The notes beneath the pieces were generated by a model. It had not been told where the DNA came from, made no database searches, and saw only the letters and a program-made list of their open reading frames with translations. A program made the position numbers and the translations under genes. From positions 117,298 through 172,579 of the forward strand of contig JAAZXW010000019.1 of assembly GCA_014239955.1 (NCBI GenBank): DNA of 55,282 nt, written 5' to 3'. This DNA is from Methanobacteriota archaeon (GTDB taxonomy: Archaea > Thermoplasmatota > Poseidoniia > Poseidoniales > Thalassarchaeaceae). Below are positions 16,050-25,380 of this stretch, in pieces (the first letter of the stretch is position 1; every line of letters starts with the position of its first letter).

Positions 16050-16811
16050 CTAAGTGATGTCTTCCAGCAGAGATAGTATGCAGGAGGCCACTAGATCCCT
16101 CATTTCCGAGGCCATCTCGTCCACCTCTCCATGGTCAATTTGGGCCTCGGGTTCACCAGGGGTCCGTCCTGCGGCCCAGTTAGACGAGCATAGTAGCGAG
16201 ATATGCGCAATACCCGCCTCGGAAACTAGTCGTTGCTCTGGACCAAGGGTCATTCCCACGACATGAGCGCCTAGCTTCTCCAGGGCATCGATTTCCGAGG
16301 GGCTCTCGAACTGTGGGCCGACGCATTGAGCCACCACTACCCTGGATGGGTTCGGGCCCTGCTTCTCCGCGAGTACCTTCTCGCAGACAGATGAGGCCCT
16401 CGGGTCGAATGGCAAAGTTCGATCTGCGTGGATTGCATCGTCGTCGTGGAAGGTCCATGGCTTGATCGATAGGTCCAGTACCCCTTCGGCAACGCCTACG
16501 GTCCCCGGAGGCATTGATTCCAGCATCGAGCCTACGGAATTCACGCTAACCACTAGATCGGGTTCGCAACTCGCAGCAGCATGCACGTTTGCTCGGTGCT
16601 CGATTGCGTGAGGAGGGGTTCTTGCGCCTCCAGTAGAGTGGTGCCTGTCTATCACGAAGACCACTCCTGAATCGTGATTCACGACATTAAGAGGAACATC
16701 GCCCCATTGCGACTCAGCGATCATGGAATTCGAACGAGAACTATCCTCTGAAGCTAGAGTGGAGGCGAATGCACTCATCCCAGTTCCGCAAATCACCGCG
16801 ATGCGGGGCAT
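16050..16811 (-). CDS. Purine nucleoside / methylthioadenosine phosphorylase family
   Basis: A 253-residue PNP/MTAP-family phosphorylase that cleaves purine nucleosides or 5'-methylthioadenosine with phosphate. Landmarks are MPRIAVICGTGM at the start (family GIIGGSG/GTG loop), ARTPPHAIEHRANV (family phosphate-site R-x-x-P-H-x-x-x-x-R), VGPQFESPSEI and LGAHVVGMTLGPE. The last two correspond to the family GPRFETPAEI and GADVVGMT signatures. The start ATG is at 16811, four bases downstream of the S3Ae stop, so it is probably in the same transcript. Specificity (MTA versus inosine/guanosine) is not decidable here. Confidence 0.85.
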   Translation of the reverse strand: MPRIAVICGTGMSAFASTLASEDSSRSNSMIAESQWGDVPLNVVNHDSGVVFVIDRHHSTGGARTPPHAIEHRANVHAAASCEPDLVVSVNSVGSMLESMPPGTVGVAEGVLDLSIKPWTFHDDDAIHADRTLPFDPRASSVCEKVLAEKQGPNPSRVVVAQCVGPQFESPSEIDALEKLGAHVVGMTLGPEQRLVSEAGIAHISLLCSSNWAAGRTPGEPEAQIDHGEVDEMASEMRDLVASCILSLLEDIT

Positions 16812-16815
16812 CTCC

Positions 16816-17712
16816 TCACTCCGATAGTCTGGAGATTAGGTCGGCCTTCTTCCCTGATACTGGCTTACCTGCCTCCTTCAGAAGTTCCTTGAGCTGCGCG
16901 ACGGTCAACGATTCGTAGTCAACATCCGCCGATGTTTCTTCCTCCTGTGCTTCTTCGGCAGAATCTGCTACTGTTTCTTCTTCGGTGACTTCCTCTGTTG
17001 GGGTGCCGTCTCTGTCATCCCCCTCGTCCTCGGAACTTTCTCCTTCCTGCTCCTTGGCTACCTTCTCCTCGGCCTTGATCTCCTCTAGGGTCGGGCCATC
17101 GTCCAGTACAACACCGGCCTGAATCAGCTGACTGCGCCTGAAGAACACCGCCCTGACTGGCTGAATCTTGGAAATTGCCTTGGAAACGCTCTCCTCAAGG
17201 GAGCCGTCCATGAGCGCCTTCTGGACGTTTATCCAAGTCGATTTTGCGCAGAATTTGACTACCTCATTCCTAGCGATGCTGCGCGACTCCTGCTTCTGGC
17301 TTCCCTTGACACTGGACCTCGTGACGATGAATGGCTTAATTCTGATGAAGAACCCATCCTCAGTGACGACATCGATTGTGTCGTCAATTTTTCCTCGGTC
17401 CCTCCTTATCTGCCTCCTGACGAAGTCCTTCATGACATCATGGCCGACGAACTCTGTGATTGCATCGTTTCCGACGACTTCCTTGATTCTGAACTTGATT
17501 TTGACATGCATCTTCGTGAAGTCGCCGTCCAACTCGTTCTGCATTATCTCAAATTGCCTCCCTACGAGTAGCTCTTCTTCCTCGGCAATGGTCTCGCCGA
17601 TCATCTTGAACGACCATGGGTTTCGAGGAGCTCTGATAGAGTACCAACGCTTGGACTTCCACTTGTCCTTCTGCCTACGAGCAGCTGCTCTCGCTGATGC
17701 GCCTTTGGCCAT
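16816..17712 (-). CDS. rps3ae: Ribosomal protein S3Ae (eS1) with C-terminal SAP domain
   Basis: A 298-residue protein. Residues 1 to about 210 are ribosomal protein eS1, with DKWKSKRWYSIRAPR, VKIKFRIKEV and RRQIRRDRGKIDD as landmarks. Residues about 215-262 form a Glu/Asp-rich linker. Residues about 263-298 (YESLTVAQLKELLKEAG then KPVSGKKADLISRLSE) match a SAP helix-extended-helix motif, a nucleic-acid-binding module. Typical archaeal eS1 is about 200 residues with no such tail, so this is a ribosomal protein fused to a SAP module. It is divergent from the RNA-binding protein gene at 17805. Confidence 0.92.
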   Translation of the reverse strand: MAKGASARAAARRQKDKWKSKRWYSIRAPRNPWSFKMIGETIAEEEELLVGRQFEIMQNELDGDFTKMHVKIKFRIKEVVGNDAITEFVGHDVMKDFVRRQIRRDRGKIDDTIDVVTEDGFFIRIKPFIVTRSSVKGSQKQESRSIARNEVVKFCAKSTWINVQKALMDGSLEESVSKAISKIQPVRAVFFRRSQLIQAGVVLDDGPTLEEIKAEEKVAKEQEGESSEDEGDDRDGTPTEEVTEEETVADSAEEAQEEETSADVDYESLTVAQLKELLKEAGKPVSGKKADLISRLSE

Positions 17713-17804
17713 TGAAACATCTCCATATTCCGGGGGCTACCCCGTTTGCGAGCCGTGCGACCTGCAACCAGTATTTGAACGGAATGCTACTGATAACGTC
17801 AGCA

Positions 17805-18275
17805 ATGGGACGCATTCAAGTTAGTTCGTCATCTGGGATTGGCATGGGTCTGCATGGCGGGGAATGGAGAATACACGCGAGTGCTGTTGATGAAAGCAAA
17901 GTTATTGCAGACGCACTAAGTTGGTTGAGTGGGGCTGGGTCAGAGATAATTATCCATAAAGAAAACTCAACATTGGGGGCGCCAATGCAGACAATTAGTG
18001 TGAAGATGAAGGGCAAACAGGCACGGCTGTCATTGGGCATGCTGGAGAAAGAATCTTTGAAGGAAATCCTTGAAAATGACCTAGATAAGCGAATAGACGA
18101 TGACAAGTTCCTACACATCAGACTGAGCCTCGGCCGGCTAGTCCAAGGAATAGGCGCCCTATCAAGGAATATGGATGAACCCGTTGCAAAGGGGAAGTTC
18201 AAGTTAGAGGTTTACCCTGGTCAAGAGCCAATAGATGTCGCGGAGAAGATTCTAGGTCTATTACTCGGCGAATAA
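17805..18275 (+). CDS. RNA-binding protein of the COG1325 / PF01877 type
   Basis: A 156-residue protein. The order [18 protein letters not shown], then SWLSGAG, then a beta-strand/helix region with [21 protein letters not shown] resembles the archaeal predicted RNA-binding (exosome-linked) family, where an N-terminal IH-x-S/A strand and an RLD/RLS-x-x-x-L segment are conserved. The ATG at 17805 ([11 protein letters not shown]) is chosen since earlier codons lie in the promoter region shared with S3Ae; an ATG at 17844 (MGLHGGEW) is a reasonable alternative. Its position next to a ribosomal gene fits an RNA role. Exact function is unknown. Confidence 0.65.
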   Translation: MGRIQVSSSSGIGMGLHGGEWRIHASAVDESKVIADALSWLSGAGSEIIIHKENSTLGAPMQTISVKMKGKQARLSLGMLEKESLKEILENDLDKRIDDDKFLHIRLSLGRLVQGIGALSRNMDEPVAKGKFKLEVYPGQEPIDVAEKILGLLLGE

Positions 18276-18316
18276 TACAAGAATTCATATGCCTAATACT
18301 GAGGCAATTACTTGTT

Positions 18317-18595
18317 ATGACCCATGTAGTAACCAGTGCTTGCGTGCAATGCAAATACCAAGATTGCGTCCATGTCTGCCCGGTAGAAGCCTTTAGGGAA
18401 GCCGAAGAATATCTTGTAATAGATCCCGATGAATGCATAGACTGTGCGGCATGTATCCCTGAGTGCCCAGAAGAGGCGATCTATGCAGATAGCGACTTAC
18501 CGGATGAGGAAATGGACTGGTTGGAGAAAAACGAGCGAGAATCGCCAGAACTACCCCTCGCAGAGGGAGATTCCCCTGTTCTGGCTGACAGTTGA
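18317..18595 (+). CDS. 7Fe-type ferredoxin (3Fe-4S plus 4Fe-4S)
   Basis: A 92-residue soluble electron carrier. The N-terminus [22 protein letters not shown] and the second motif [17 protein letters not shown] are the FdxA/Azotobacter FdI pattern: C9, C17 and a C-terminal-motif Cys for the 3Fe cluster, and C21 with the C-x2-C-x2-C set for the 4Fe cluster. The C-terminal 35 residues are acidic, as usual. It lies 41 bases after the RNA-binding protein gene and about 50 bases before pdxS on the same strand. The redox partner is not evident; the 2-oxoacid oxidoreductases that often use it are not in the window. Confidence 0.9.
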   Translation: MTHVVTSACVQCKYQDCVHVCPVEAFREAEEYLVIDPDECIDCAACIPECPEEAIYADSDLPDEEMDWLEKNERESPELPLAEGDSPVLADS

Positions 18596-18646
18596 GGCAA
18601 TTGTTCTCTGAAATAGGTTCTTCAATACAAGCCGAGAGGATTGGGT

Positions 18647-19636
18647 ATGCCGCATAGGGTTGAGCTTAGCAGTATGAGGCATGGCACAGAGCTACTCAAG
18701 CGCGGCTTTGCGAAGATGCAGGAGGGTGGCGTAGTGATGGATGTGGTCACACCAGAGCAAGCCCATGTTGCAGAGGATTCAGGTGCCGTATCCGTGATGG
18801 CCCTGGAGAGGGTCCCGGCAGACATCCGTTCTTCTGGTGGAGTTGCAAGGATGAGCCATCCCAAACTGATTAAAGAGATCATAGAGACCACTAGCATTCC
18901 AGTCATGGCCAAGGCCAGGATAGGTCACGACGAAGAGGCAAGAGTCCTTGAGTCGCTTGGCGTAGACATGGTCGACGAGTCTGAGGTACTAACTCCAGCC
19001 GACCCATTCTACCACATTGCCAAGGGTGACTTCACCATACCATTCGTTTGCGGGTGCACCAGTCTCGGAGAGGCGGTAAGAAGAGTGGCGGAGGGGGCTG
19101 CGATGATTAGGACAAAAGGGGAGGCTGGTACTGGAAACGTTGTAAGTGCAGTCAAGCATGCTCGCCTCCTATCAACTGAGATTGAAACTACAATGAATGC
19201 AGACTCAGATGCGAGATCTGAAATTGTGGATACCATTCTTGATGGATATAAAAGGCTAGAGAATTTATCCGAAATAGGGGCCAAGGTTAACACAACCCCC
19301 TTCGGAGACCTAGAAACAATCAGAAAAGAGGTTGCATTGGTTCTAGATGAAGTCTCAGAATTTGGTCGCCTACCAGTGGTAACTTTCTCGGCGGGAGGGA
19401 TTGCCACACCTGCTGACGCGGCTCTGATGATGAAGCATGGAATGGACGGGATTTTCGTTGGCTCGGGGATATTCAAGAGTTCGGATCCAACTCGTACAGC
19501 TGAGGCGATTGTCCTCGCAACACATCACTTCGAAGATCCCAAGGTGGTTGGGGAGGCATGCGAGATGGTTGGGGAGGCGATGCCTGGGCTCGAAATTGAC
19601 ACTCTTGAGGTTAGGCTCGACGAAAGAGGCTGGTGA
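18647..19636 (+). CDS. pdxS: Pyridoxal 5'-phosphate synthase subunit PdxS
   Basis: A 329-residue TIM-barrel synthase making PLP from ribose 5-phosphate, glyceraldehyde 3-phosphate and ammonia. Motifs include [61 protein letters not shown] and [16 protein letters not shown]. The two catalytic lysines are in MAKAR and RTKGEAG. The ATG at 18647, with an SD-like GAGAGGA six bases upstream, is preferred to the TTG at 18641. PdxS takes ammonia from the glutaminase PdxT, which is not in this window and must be encoded elsewhere. Confidence 0.95.
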   Translation: MPHRVELSSMRHGTELLKRGFAKMQEGGVVMDVVTPEQAHVAEDSGAVSVMALERVPADIRSSGGVARMSHPKLIKEIIETTSIPVMAKARIGHDEEARVLESLGVDMVDESEVLTPADPFYHIAKGDFTIPFVCGCTSLGEAVRRVAEGAAMIRTKGEAGTGNVVSAVKHARLLSTEIETTMNADSDARSEIVDTILDGYKRLENLSEIGAKVNTTPFGDLETIRKEVALVLDEVSEFGRLPVVTFSAGGIATPADAALMMKHGMDGIFVGSGIFKSSDPTRTAEAIVLATHHFEDPKVVGEACEMVGEAMPGLEIDTLEVRLDERGW

Positions 19637-20623
19637 CTACCTCTTCCTGCCACGAGAGGTTCCGAGTTTCCTGGGTGCTCTTTTGGCCTTCGGTTTTTGT
19701 TGGTCGTCGGCATCGACTCCACTGGAGACAATGCCTCCGAATGTGACTGATCCACCCCCAAGTAGCTTCTCTGTAAGCGAATCTGCCAGCTCTTCATTTT
19801 GATCGGGACCTCTGAGGGCATGCCTGACTGATTTATTATGGTCCTTGACAAGCCTCTCCCTCTCCTCGTGCTGTGATCGGATCTCTCCGCGAATCTCGTT
19901 TACCTTGGAGAGGAGTTCGACCACTCCCTGGTGTGCTTGGTCCGCCTTGCCCCTCTCCTCCAAGAAAAGTGCGTGAAGCCTATCTCCCTCGCCCCTAAGG
20001 AAGTCCCTCTCTTCGAACAGTGGCTTGATTTCACTCCAAATCTCATCTGCTAGACTATTCTGTTCGAGCATTAACTTGTGTTCGTTGTCTGCTTCGGCCC
20101 TCAATCTCTGAATCGACTCGTCCATGTTGTTCAAATCAATTGAGACGATTCGCTGCTGCTCGACATGAGGGATTAGTTCGTCTCTTCGAGAAATTAATGA
20201 GCGGAGTTTCTTGATTAGGGAATTCTCCTTCTCAAGTGTTAACGAGCCATCGGTCATTATTCGGTCTTCGATCCTCTCTATCTCCCCAACCGTCTCCGAG
20301 AGTTGAATCACGACAGACTTGCTTGGGCCATGGTCCCTTTTTCCTTTCTTGCGGGATGAAATCTCCCTAATACTCTGCTGGATTTCATCGCGACTGGCCT
20401 GGTGAATCTTTGCCTGTACACGGACTTTCTTCTGTTCATCCATCCTAGATGTGATCGTTTCTTGGACCTCGTTTCTTTTGTTTTGGGCAGAGTTGCGTTG
20501 GTCTGCTGCCCTCTTGGCAGAATCGCTGTGAGAATCCCTCTGCCCTCGGACCCTACTGAGCTTTGACTCCATGGCGTGTAGCCTTGTCCGAAGGTCGTCA
20601 GCCTCCCCATCGCCATTATCCAT
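19637..20623 (-). CDS. Coiled-coil protein with basic C-terminal tail (COG1340-like), copy 1
   Basis: A 328-residue, almost wholly coiled-coil protein (residues about 8-260). It has the charged repeats RDELIPHVEQQR and ERDFLRGEGDRL seen in archaeal COG1340 proteins, often misannotated as phosphoserine phosphatase. There is a glycine-rich break (LLGGGSVTFGGIVSSG) near residue 290, and the last residues are basic (RKLGTSRGRKR). No ATPase or membrane segment is present. It is the last gene of a four-gene minus-strand run with a membrane protein, a DtxR regulator and a zinc-ribbon surface protein. Three relatives lie on the plus strand at 24.5-27.3 kb. Function unknown. Confidence 0.7.
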   Translation of the reverse strand: MDNGDGEADDLRTRLHAMESKLSRVRGQRDSHSDSAKRAADQRNSAQNKRNEVQETITSRMDEQKKVRVQAKIHQASRDEIQQSIREISSRKKGKRDHGPSKSVVIQLSETVGEIERIEDRIMTDGSLTLEKENSLIKKLRSLISRRDELIPHVEQQRIVSIDLNNMDESIQRLRAEADNEHKLMLEQNSLADEIWSEIKPLFEERDFLRGEGDRLHALFLEERGKADQAHQGVVELLSKVNEIRGEIRSQHEERERLVKDHNKSVRHALRGPDQNEELADSLTEKLLGGGSVTFGGIVSSGVDADDQQKPKAKRAPRKLGTSRGRKR

Positions 20624-20657
20624 GCAATCGGGAATAGTGCCCCCTTATTGAAGAGAC

Positions 20658-22235
20658 CTAGAGGCCGAGTAACCTTGCTGCAAACGGCAGAATCGGGGAA
20701 ATTATGGCCAGAGCGGCTCCGAACATGAATACGGCACCGGTAGTCATCCTAAGACGGGTAAAGAGGTCTGAGCGAACTTGTGAGGTCAGCACCTTGCCTG
20801 AAATCAGATTCCCGGATGAGTCCTCTAGCCTTACCGTCACAGTGGCGTCCCCCATTGATGAAGGGATCAGGGTCTGCCAGACGATCCTCGATTTGGCGAT
20901 TGAAGATGACATCCTCTCGTAAGTGGCCTTTCCAGATAGCGAGTCGTCGAAATGAGGTTCTGCCCTTAGGCGGTACACGCACTCATTGGGGCGGAAGTCA
21001 GGTGTCTGAACCCTTAGGATTAGATCCTGGCTCTCTTCGGTCTGATTTAGTACGTAGGCAAATAAGTTTGCCTGACCTAAGGTGAGGTTCTCCATGTCTA
21101 CATCGAACCAGATGCCATTATCGGCTTGGGACGAGAGGTGCATCCTCATCCTGTCGTTGAGACGGAAGAAGGGTGCGCACCTATCCCTTGCATGCATCAG
21201 TAGACGATCCAAGGTCTCTTCACCGAGCTCTGGATGGTTGATTATCTGGTCAATAGTTCGTGAATCTACCAGTTTCCCTAGTGCTTGGTGGAATTCCTCC
21301 TCTTCTATCAAGCCCGAACGGAACATGTCGAGCACCTGCAGAAGGTACTCCTGTAAATCTGAAAGTTTCACACCTTTCTGAAGATCTGCATTGAACGAGG
21401 AGACGTACTTTGAGAAGCGAACCGCCAGCATTGGATCGACATGGGACCTGATCACATCGGTGAATGGCATGTTGAGCAGGGCTGGGTGCATGGGGGGTGA
21501 GAAAGCCTCCAGAAGGCCCCATGGCTCGACGGTGTTGAACCTTGGACGGTTGGAAACCATGTATACGCTATGTCCGGACAATAGGGCTCCGGTGGATAAC
21601 GCAATGAGGACCGGGATACCGTCTGTGTCCGAGTCAAAAATCAATGCTAAGCCAAGCAAGCCTGTGGAGAATATCATCAAGCTTGTAGTCAGATTGAGCT
21701 GATTCGCTGCACCGTCTATTACAGCCCTCATCTCACTGTATCCATGGGAACTGCGGAATGGGATTCCAGTCGAAACGATTTCTTCCGTTTCGATTTGAAA
21801 TATCCTCTTTGTCATCCACATTAGATAGTGCAGAACAAACAATAGCAAAAGATCAGCCACCATCAGAACGAGTGCCAACAAGTAGATCGACTTTGAGAAT
21901 GTGAAGTCGAAGAATAGTTCCTGCACCCCACCCTGCCACCAATCTGGCTCTGATGACCGGTACGATTGTGCTAGGCCGAATAGTAGAACAACGACAATGG
22001 GGAGAAATAGTATCAGACGTGCCCCTCTGCTAATTAGCAGGTCATCCACACCGGCTAGAATAGCCTCCCTGGCCTTCAATGTTGACTTGATTGATGGTCC
22101 CTTGGGTTTGGCGTCTTCCTTCACCATTCCTTTGATGTCCGGGGCGGCAGGGGTTTCAGCCTCTAATGCGGATATCATCGAGTCTATCTCTTTCTCCAAC
22201 CCTAAGATGTTTCTAGAGTCCTCGCTTGTAGACAT
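20658..22235 (-). CDS. Large multi-pass membrane protein of unknown function
   Basis: A 525-residue protein I do not recognise. Residues 1-70 are soluble and charged. Hydrophobic segments occur at about 73-91 (LILFLPIVVVLLFGLA), 113-137 (IYLLALVLMVADLLLLFVLHYLMW), 180-200, 207-225 and at the C-terminus (about 497-520, TGAVFMFGAALAIISPILPF). A soluble stretch of about 250 residues (240-490) lies before the last helix and includes a beta-rich part. It starts four bases after the DtxR gene stop and is presumably co-regulated with it. A role in envelope function or transport is only a guess. Confidence 0.6.
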   Translation of the reverse strand: MSTSEDSRNILGLEKEIDSMISALEAETPAAPDIKGMVKEDAKPKGPSIKSTLKAREAILAGVDDLLISRGARLILFLPIVVVLLFGLAQSYRSSEPDWWQGGVQELFFDFTFSKSIYLLALVLMVADLLLLFVLHYLMWMTKRIFQIETEEIVSTGIPFRSSHGYSEMRAVIDGAANQLNLTTSLMIFSTGLLGLALIFDSDTDGIPVLIALSTGALLSGHSVYMVSNRPRFNTVEPWGLLEAFSPPMHPALLNMPFTDVIRSHVDPMLAVRFSKYVSSFNADLQKGVKLSDLQEYLLQVLDMFRSGLIEEEEFHQALGKLVDSRTIDQIINHPELGEETLDRLLMHARDRCAPFFRLNDRMRMHLSSQADNGIWFDVDMENLTLGQANLFAYVLNQTEESQDLILRVQTPDFRPNECVYRLRAEPHFDDSLSGKATYERMSSSIAKSRIVWQTLIPSSMGDATVTVRLEDSSGNLISGKVLTSQVRSDLFTRLRMTTGAVFMFGAALAIISPILPFAARLLGL

Positions 22236-22239
22236 ATAA

Positions 22240-22899
22240 TCAATCTCCAGTTGTCCTTATTCGAGCCAGGATCTTCATTGAAATACTATCGGATAAATCA
22301 AATTTGTTTCCATTACTAGTTATCTCGCCACCAGTGAGAAAGACAACGGAGCCTACTCCGAGTCCGCAATCTCGAATGGTGATGGATTCGACATCATTTG
22401 CCACAATCAACTCAACCACGGCAGATGCCCCCTCTGGCAGACGTGCCAGAGGCAATAGAGTCCCGACGCCCATTGTTTCAAAGTCGCGCTCTATACTGGG
22501 TATTCGAGCGCCTTCGGCTGTAGTCTCTGGGTACCCCAGTAAACGATCCAACGTAGCCTCTAGATCCGAGCCTACTGCATGCTCCATTTTGCATGCCACC
22601 TCTTTCACATCCCCCTTGAAACCAATAACATCGGTAAGAAGCACCTCCAAAAGGCCCTCTCTTCTTTTTATCCTGGCAGCTAGCTGGAATCCTGCAGTAG
22701 TTAGACGGCATCCTCGATAGGGGATGTGAGTGATCATTTCTCTGTGGGAAAGGCGTTGAACCATTTCGGTTACTGAAGCGGCACTGACACCCATCAATTC
22801 GGCAATCTGTGTTGTCTTAACTATCGCACCTGGGGTATCGGCGTGGACCTCGAAAATAGTTTTCAGATACATTTCCTCAATATCGCTGAACTCTGGCAT
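22240..22899 (-). CDS. DtxR/MntR-family metal-dependent regulator
   Basis: A 219-residue repressor-type protein. The winged helix-turn-helix is at the N-terminus: EEMYLKTIFEV, then TTQIAELMGVSAASVTEMVQRL, then the wing and LTTAGFQLA. The metal-binding/dimerisation domain follows, with the typical CKMEHAVGSDLEATLDRLLGYP segment (C/M-x-x-E-H, with E, H and later residues as metal ligands). The C-terminal part reads like an FeoA-type SH3 domain. The family controls iron or manganese uptake. The ATG at 22899 lies one base after the upstream stop; a GTG at 22908 is possible. No recognisable metal transporter is adjacent, only unknown membrane proteins, so its regulon may be these. Confidence 0.88.
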   Translation of the reverse strand: MPEFSDIEEMYLKTIFEVHADTPGAIVKTTQIAELMGVSAASVTEMVQRLSHREMITHIPYRGCRLTTAGFQLAARIKRREGLLEVLLTDVIGFKGDVKEVACKMEHAVGSDLEATLDRLLGYPETTAEGARIPSIERDFETMGVGTLLPLARLPEGASAVVELIVANDVESITIRDCGLGVGSVVFLTGGEITSNGNKFDLSDSISMKILARIRTTGD

Positions 22900-22900
22900 C

Positions 22901-24478
22901 TTAGTCACCTGCAGCCTCTGCCATGAAGTGAGTCTTGCACACTGGGCATCTAGACATTACCGGTCTTCTCTCCATCTTTACTCTCAATGCCTGTTCGCAT
23001 TCTGGACAATTGAGGGTGTCCTCCGAGGAGCGGACGATTTGATGAGAGGGTTTTTCACTCCCTCCAACGACGTTTTCATCCCCTCCAACGACGAATTCCA
23101 TAGAGCATGCAGGACATCTTACACCACCAGAATGATTGCTGGGGACCATCAATCTCTGATCGCAAAACGTGCATTGGATCTCCTTCTTCTCCTTTCTCGA
23201 TGTGGCCTCTGCTGATTCCTTGGTTTCACGTAGGCTGGAGTCGGATGTGGAGGGAGTTCTAGTGGATACTGCGCGCCAAACTAATGTCCCAATAAGAATG
23301 GTAATTACACCTGCAAGAGTCCCATAACCAGCTGCGAGTATGTCAAATGGGAGCTCCAGCCCTTCATCGCCCAGATTTGTCTCTACTGAGTAATATTTCG
23401 AGGCTCTAACCCCACTGGTAGACCACTGAACCTCCAAATCAACTCGATCTCTGTCTGGCCAATTTGGCAAGGAAATGTCAGTTGTTATTTTTGAACCTGG
23501 CATTACGGACTGGACTTCAGTTTCTGCAAGTATTGTATTGTCGGGGGACATTAGCACTCTAACATTGCCCGAGTCGGTCTGGTAGTTACCTATGTTTTCT
23601 AGAGATATTGAGGCCAATGCTTTGCTACCGGGGATGGGTTTTTCGGGATTGAAGATGACCTCTAGGGCAATTGAAGACTCGGTCACAAGCGGTTCTTGAA
23701 CACTCTCTTGGGAGAAATTCTCTGAATCGGGAGAAGGTTGCCAGCCGATTGGAATGGCCTCAACGATAATCTGCTCTGCATGGGGGTGTCCGAGATCTAA
23801 TTGGATTGTCCGTCGGCCAGGATCGGATTCCAATTCTATTCTCTGCAGAAGTTGTAATGCGCCCTGATTTTCAGCGGACGCTTCGAGAATGATGCCCCTG
23901 GATCGGCCATTAGAGAGATATACCGAGGCCTCGATACTCAGTCCCTCGGTGTCTGTCCAGTAAATTGAGTTCATGGAAAGATTGAGGGTTTGACTCGGCA
24001 TTACCACAACAGAAATATTTCCTTCCAATGGAAAATAGTCAGGGGCACCGTCTACAGAGATCCACCAATAGAAATGATTTGTTCCGGGAGAATTGACCGA
24101 AAAGGGGGCTGGGACCTCGCGAGTTGAGCCCGGTGAAATCTGAACATTGGCACCGTGGAAAATCTCCTCACCGGTTGAGGGGGAGATATGGAGTGAAACA
24201 TTGCCGCTATCATTACCAGAATTAGTCACCATCACAGAAGATACTAGGGTGTCCCCCACATAGGATGGCTCTCCAGAGATAGCCAAACCGGACCCACCCG
24301 AAGAAGTGAAGTCGGCAGACGAGGGAGTATCTCCAGAGTACTCAACTACCAGATTAGTATCGTCGAGATACTGGGTTGAGAGGACGGGTTGTCCTAGGCA
24401 AGAGAGGAATATTATCACCAGTGATATGCAAACAATATTGCCAGACAAGCCCCTCATGAAGTCGGCTTGAATGGACAT
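22901..24478 (-). CDS. Anchored surface protein with beta domains and cytoplasmic zinc ribbons
   Basis: About 525 residues. A signal-like hydrophobic segment (NIVCISLVIIFLSCLG) near the N-terminus precedes about 340 residues of beta-rich sequence with CARDB-like wording (SSVMVTNSGNDSGNVSLHI and ASISLENIGNYQTDSGNVRV). One membrane helix follows (ILAAGYGTLAGVITILIGTLVW), then a charged linker and two zinc-ribbon units with C-x2-C pairs (CTFCDQ with CPACS; CPECEQ with CPVCK). The zinc ribbons are therefore cytoplasmic. The ATG at 24478 gives a normal signal peptide and lies about 40 bases from the shared TATA element; an ATG at 24511 is the longer alternative. The architecture suggests coupling an external domain to an internal binding site. 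Confidence 0.65.
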   Translation of the reverse strand: MSIQADFMRGLSGNIVCISLVIIFLSCLGQPVLSTQYLDDTNLVVEYSGDTPSSADFTSSGGSGLAISGEPSYVGDTLVSSVMVTNSGNDSGNVSLHISPSTGEEIFHGANVQISPGSTREVPAPFSVNSPGTNHFYWWISVDGAPDYFPLEGNISVVVMPSQTLNLSMNSIYWTDTEGLSIEASVYLSNGRSRGIILEASAENQGALQLLQRIELESDPGRRTIQLDLGHPHAEQIIVEAIPIGWQPSPDSENFSQESVQEPLVTESSIALEVIFNPEKPIPGSKALASISLENIGNYQTDSGNVRVLMSPDNTILAETEVQSVMPGSKITTDISLPNWPDRDRVDLEVQWSTSGVRASKYYSVETNLGDEGLELPFDILAAGYGTLAGVITILIGTLVWRAVSTRTPSTSDSSLRETKESAEATSRKEKKEIQCTFCDQRLMVPSNHSGGVRCPACSMEFVVGGDENVVGGSEKPSHQIVRSSEDTLNCPECEQALRVKMERRPVMSRCPVCKTHFMAEAAGD

Positions 24479-24515
24479 CGTATCAATCAAACCCAGAAAA
24501 ATGTCCAGCATAGGC

Positions 24516-24522
24516 CTATAAT
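24516..24522. promoter_or_regulatory. TATA element between divergent arms
   Basis: CTATAAT on the plus strand reads ATTATAG on the minus strand. It sits 28-34 bases before the plus-strand ATG at 24550, predicting a nearly leaderless transcript. It could also serve the minus-strand gene if that begins at 24478. Confidence 0.4.
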
Positions 24523-24549
24523 GGATGTATTTCCTCGGACGGAACCGAA

Positions 24550-25380
24550 ATGGACACTAAAGCACTGTTGCGAGTAGGGCCGAGTGAGCTAGCCGCTAAA
24601 CTCCTGGAAAGAAGGATTATTCTGAAGGAGAGTCTGCCCGGGGTGATAAGAAATCTAGAGGCGGAAGAAGACACCTTGACACCTAAGGTTGAACGAATGA
24701 AGAAATCATTCGAAGGTGCCAATATCAAGGTTGCAAAATTCAAGGAAGAGAGGGATCTCTGTCAGAAGAGTACCAGAGTATTGATTCCAGAGGTTAAAGA
24801 AATTAGAGAGGAACTGATAAAATCCGGAGGGATGATCAGCCTAGATCCTAAGTGGAAGAAGAAGAAGTTGCTTGAGCAGATTGAGGAAATAGAGGACAAG
24901 ATTCAGACATCGGCCCTTGATCAGAAATCAGAAAGGAAACTTCTGGACAAGAGGAGGGCTTTAATTTCAGAGAATGATAAATGGGTCAGAGATAGAAAGG
25001 ACTCGAATCCGGAGATGTCAATCTACCTGGAAAAAAACAGAAAAATGTCTGAACTCTTCAAGAAAGCGGATAAGTCCCACGCCAAGATGATCGAGTCCGT
25101 ATCAAAGGCACAACCATTGTATCAGAAGTTGTCTGAAGCGTCTCAAGAATTGAAGGAAGTGAAGAGTCAACTAGACCGTGCGAAAGAGTTACTCTCTCAG
25201 AGTGATAAGGCGATTGCGCACTGGGAAAAAAGATTAGAGAGTGGTTTTGGAGAAATTGGACCTGGTTTCCGAGACCTCCTAAAGGCCAAAAAGACAGTAG
25301 ATGGGGGCGGTCTTTCTTCATTTGCAAAGAAGTCTCGTAAAACATCCAAAAAGGAAAAATCGGCGGGTGAAAAGGAATGA
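24550..25380 (+). CDS. Coiled-coil protein (COG1340-like), copy 2
   Basis: A 276-residue protein, mostly long helices with charged heptads (KVERMKKSFEGANIKVAKFK, EVKEIREELIKSGG, ELKEVKSQLDRAKELL). A glycine break (TVDGGGLSSFAKK) precedes a lysine-rich C-terminal tail. There is no enzymatic motif, signal peptide or membrane helix. The ATG at 24550 follows a TATA element by about 28 bases. The stop overlaps the next coiled-coil gene in an ATGA, so the two are translated together. It shares its overall plan (long coil, glycine-containing segment, basic tail) with the proteins at 19637 and 25377, though pairwise identity looks low. Function unknown. Confidence 0.68.
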   Translation: MDTKALLRVGPSELAAKLLERRIILKESLPGVIRNLEAEEDTLTPKVERMKKSFEGANIKVAKFKEERDLCQKSTRVLIPEVKEIREELIKSGGMISLDPKWKKKKLLEQIEEIEDKIQTSALDQKSERKLLDKRRALISENDKWVRDRKDSNPEMSIYLEKNRKMSELFKKADKSHAKMIESVSKAQPLYQKLSEASQELKEVKSQLDRAKELLSQSDKAIAHWEKRLESGFGEIGPGFRDLLKAKKTVDGGGLSSFAKKSRKTSKKEKSAGEKE

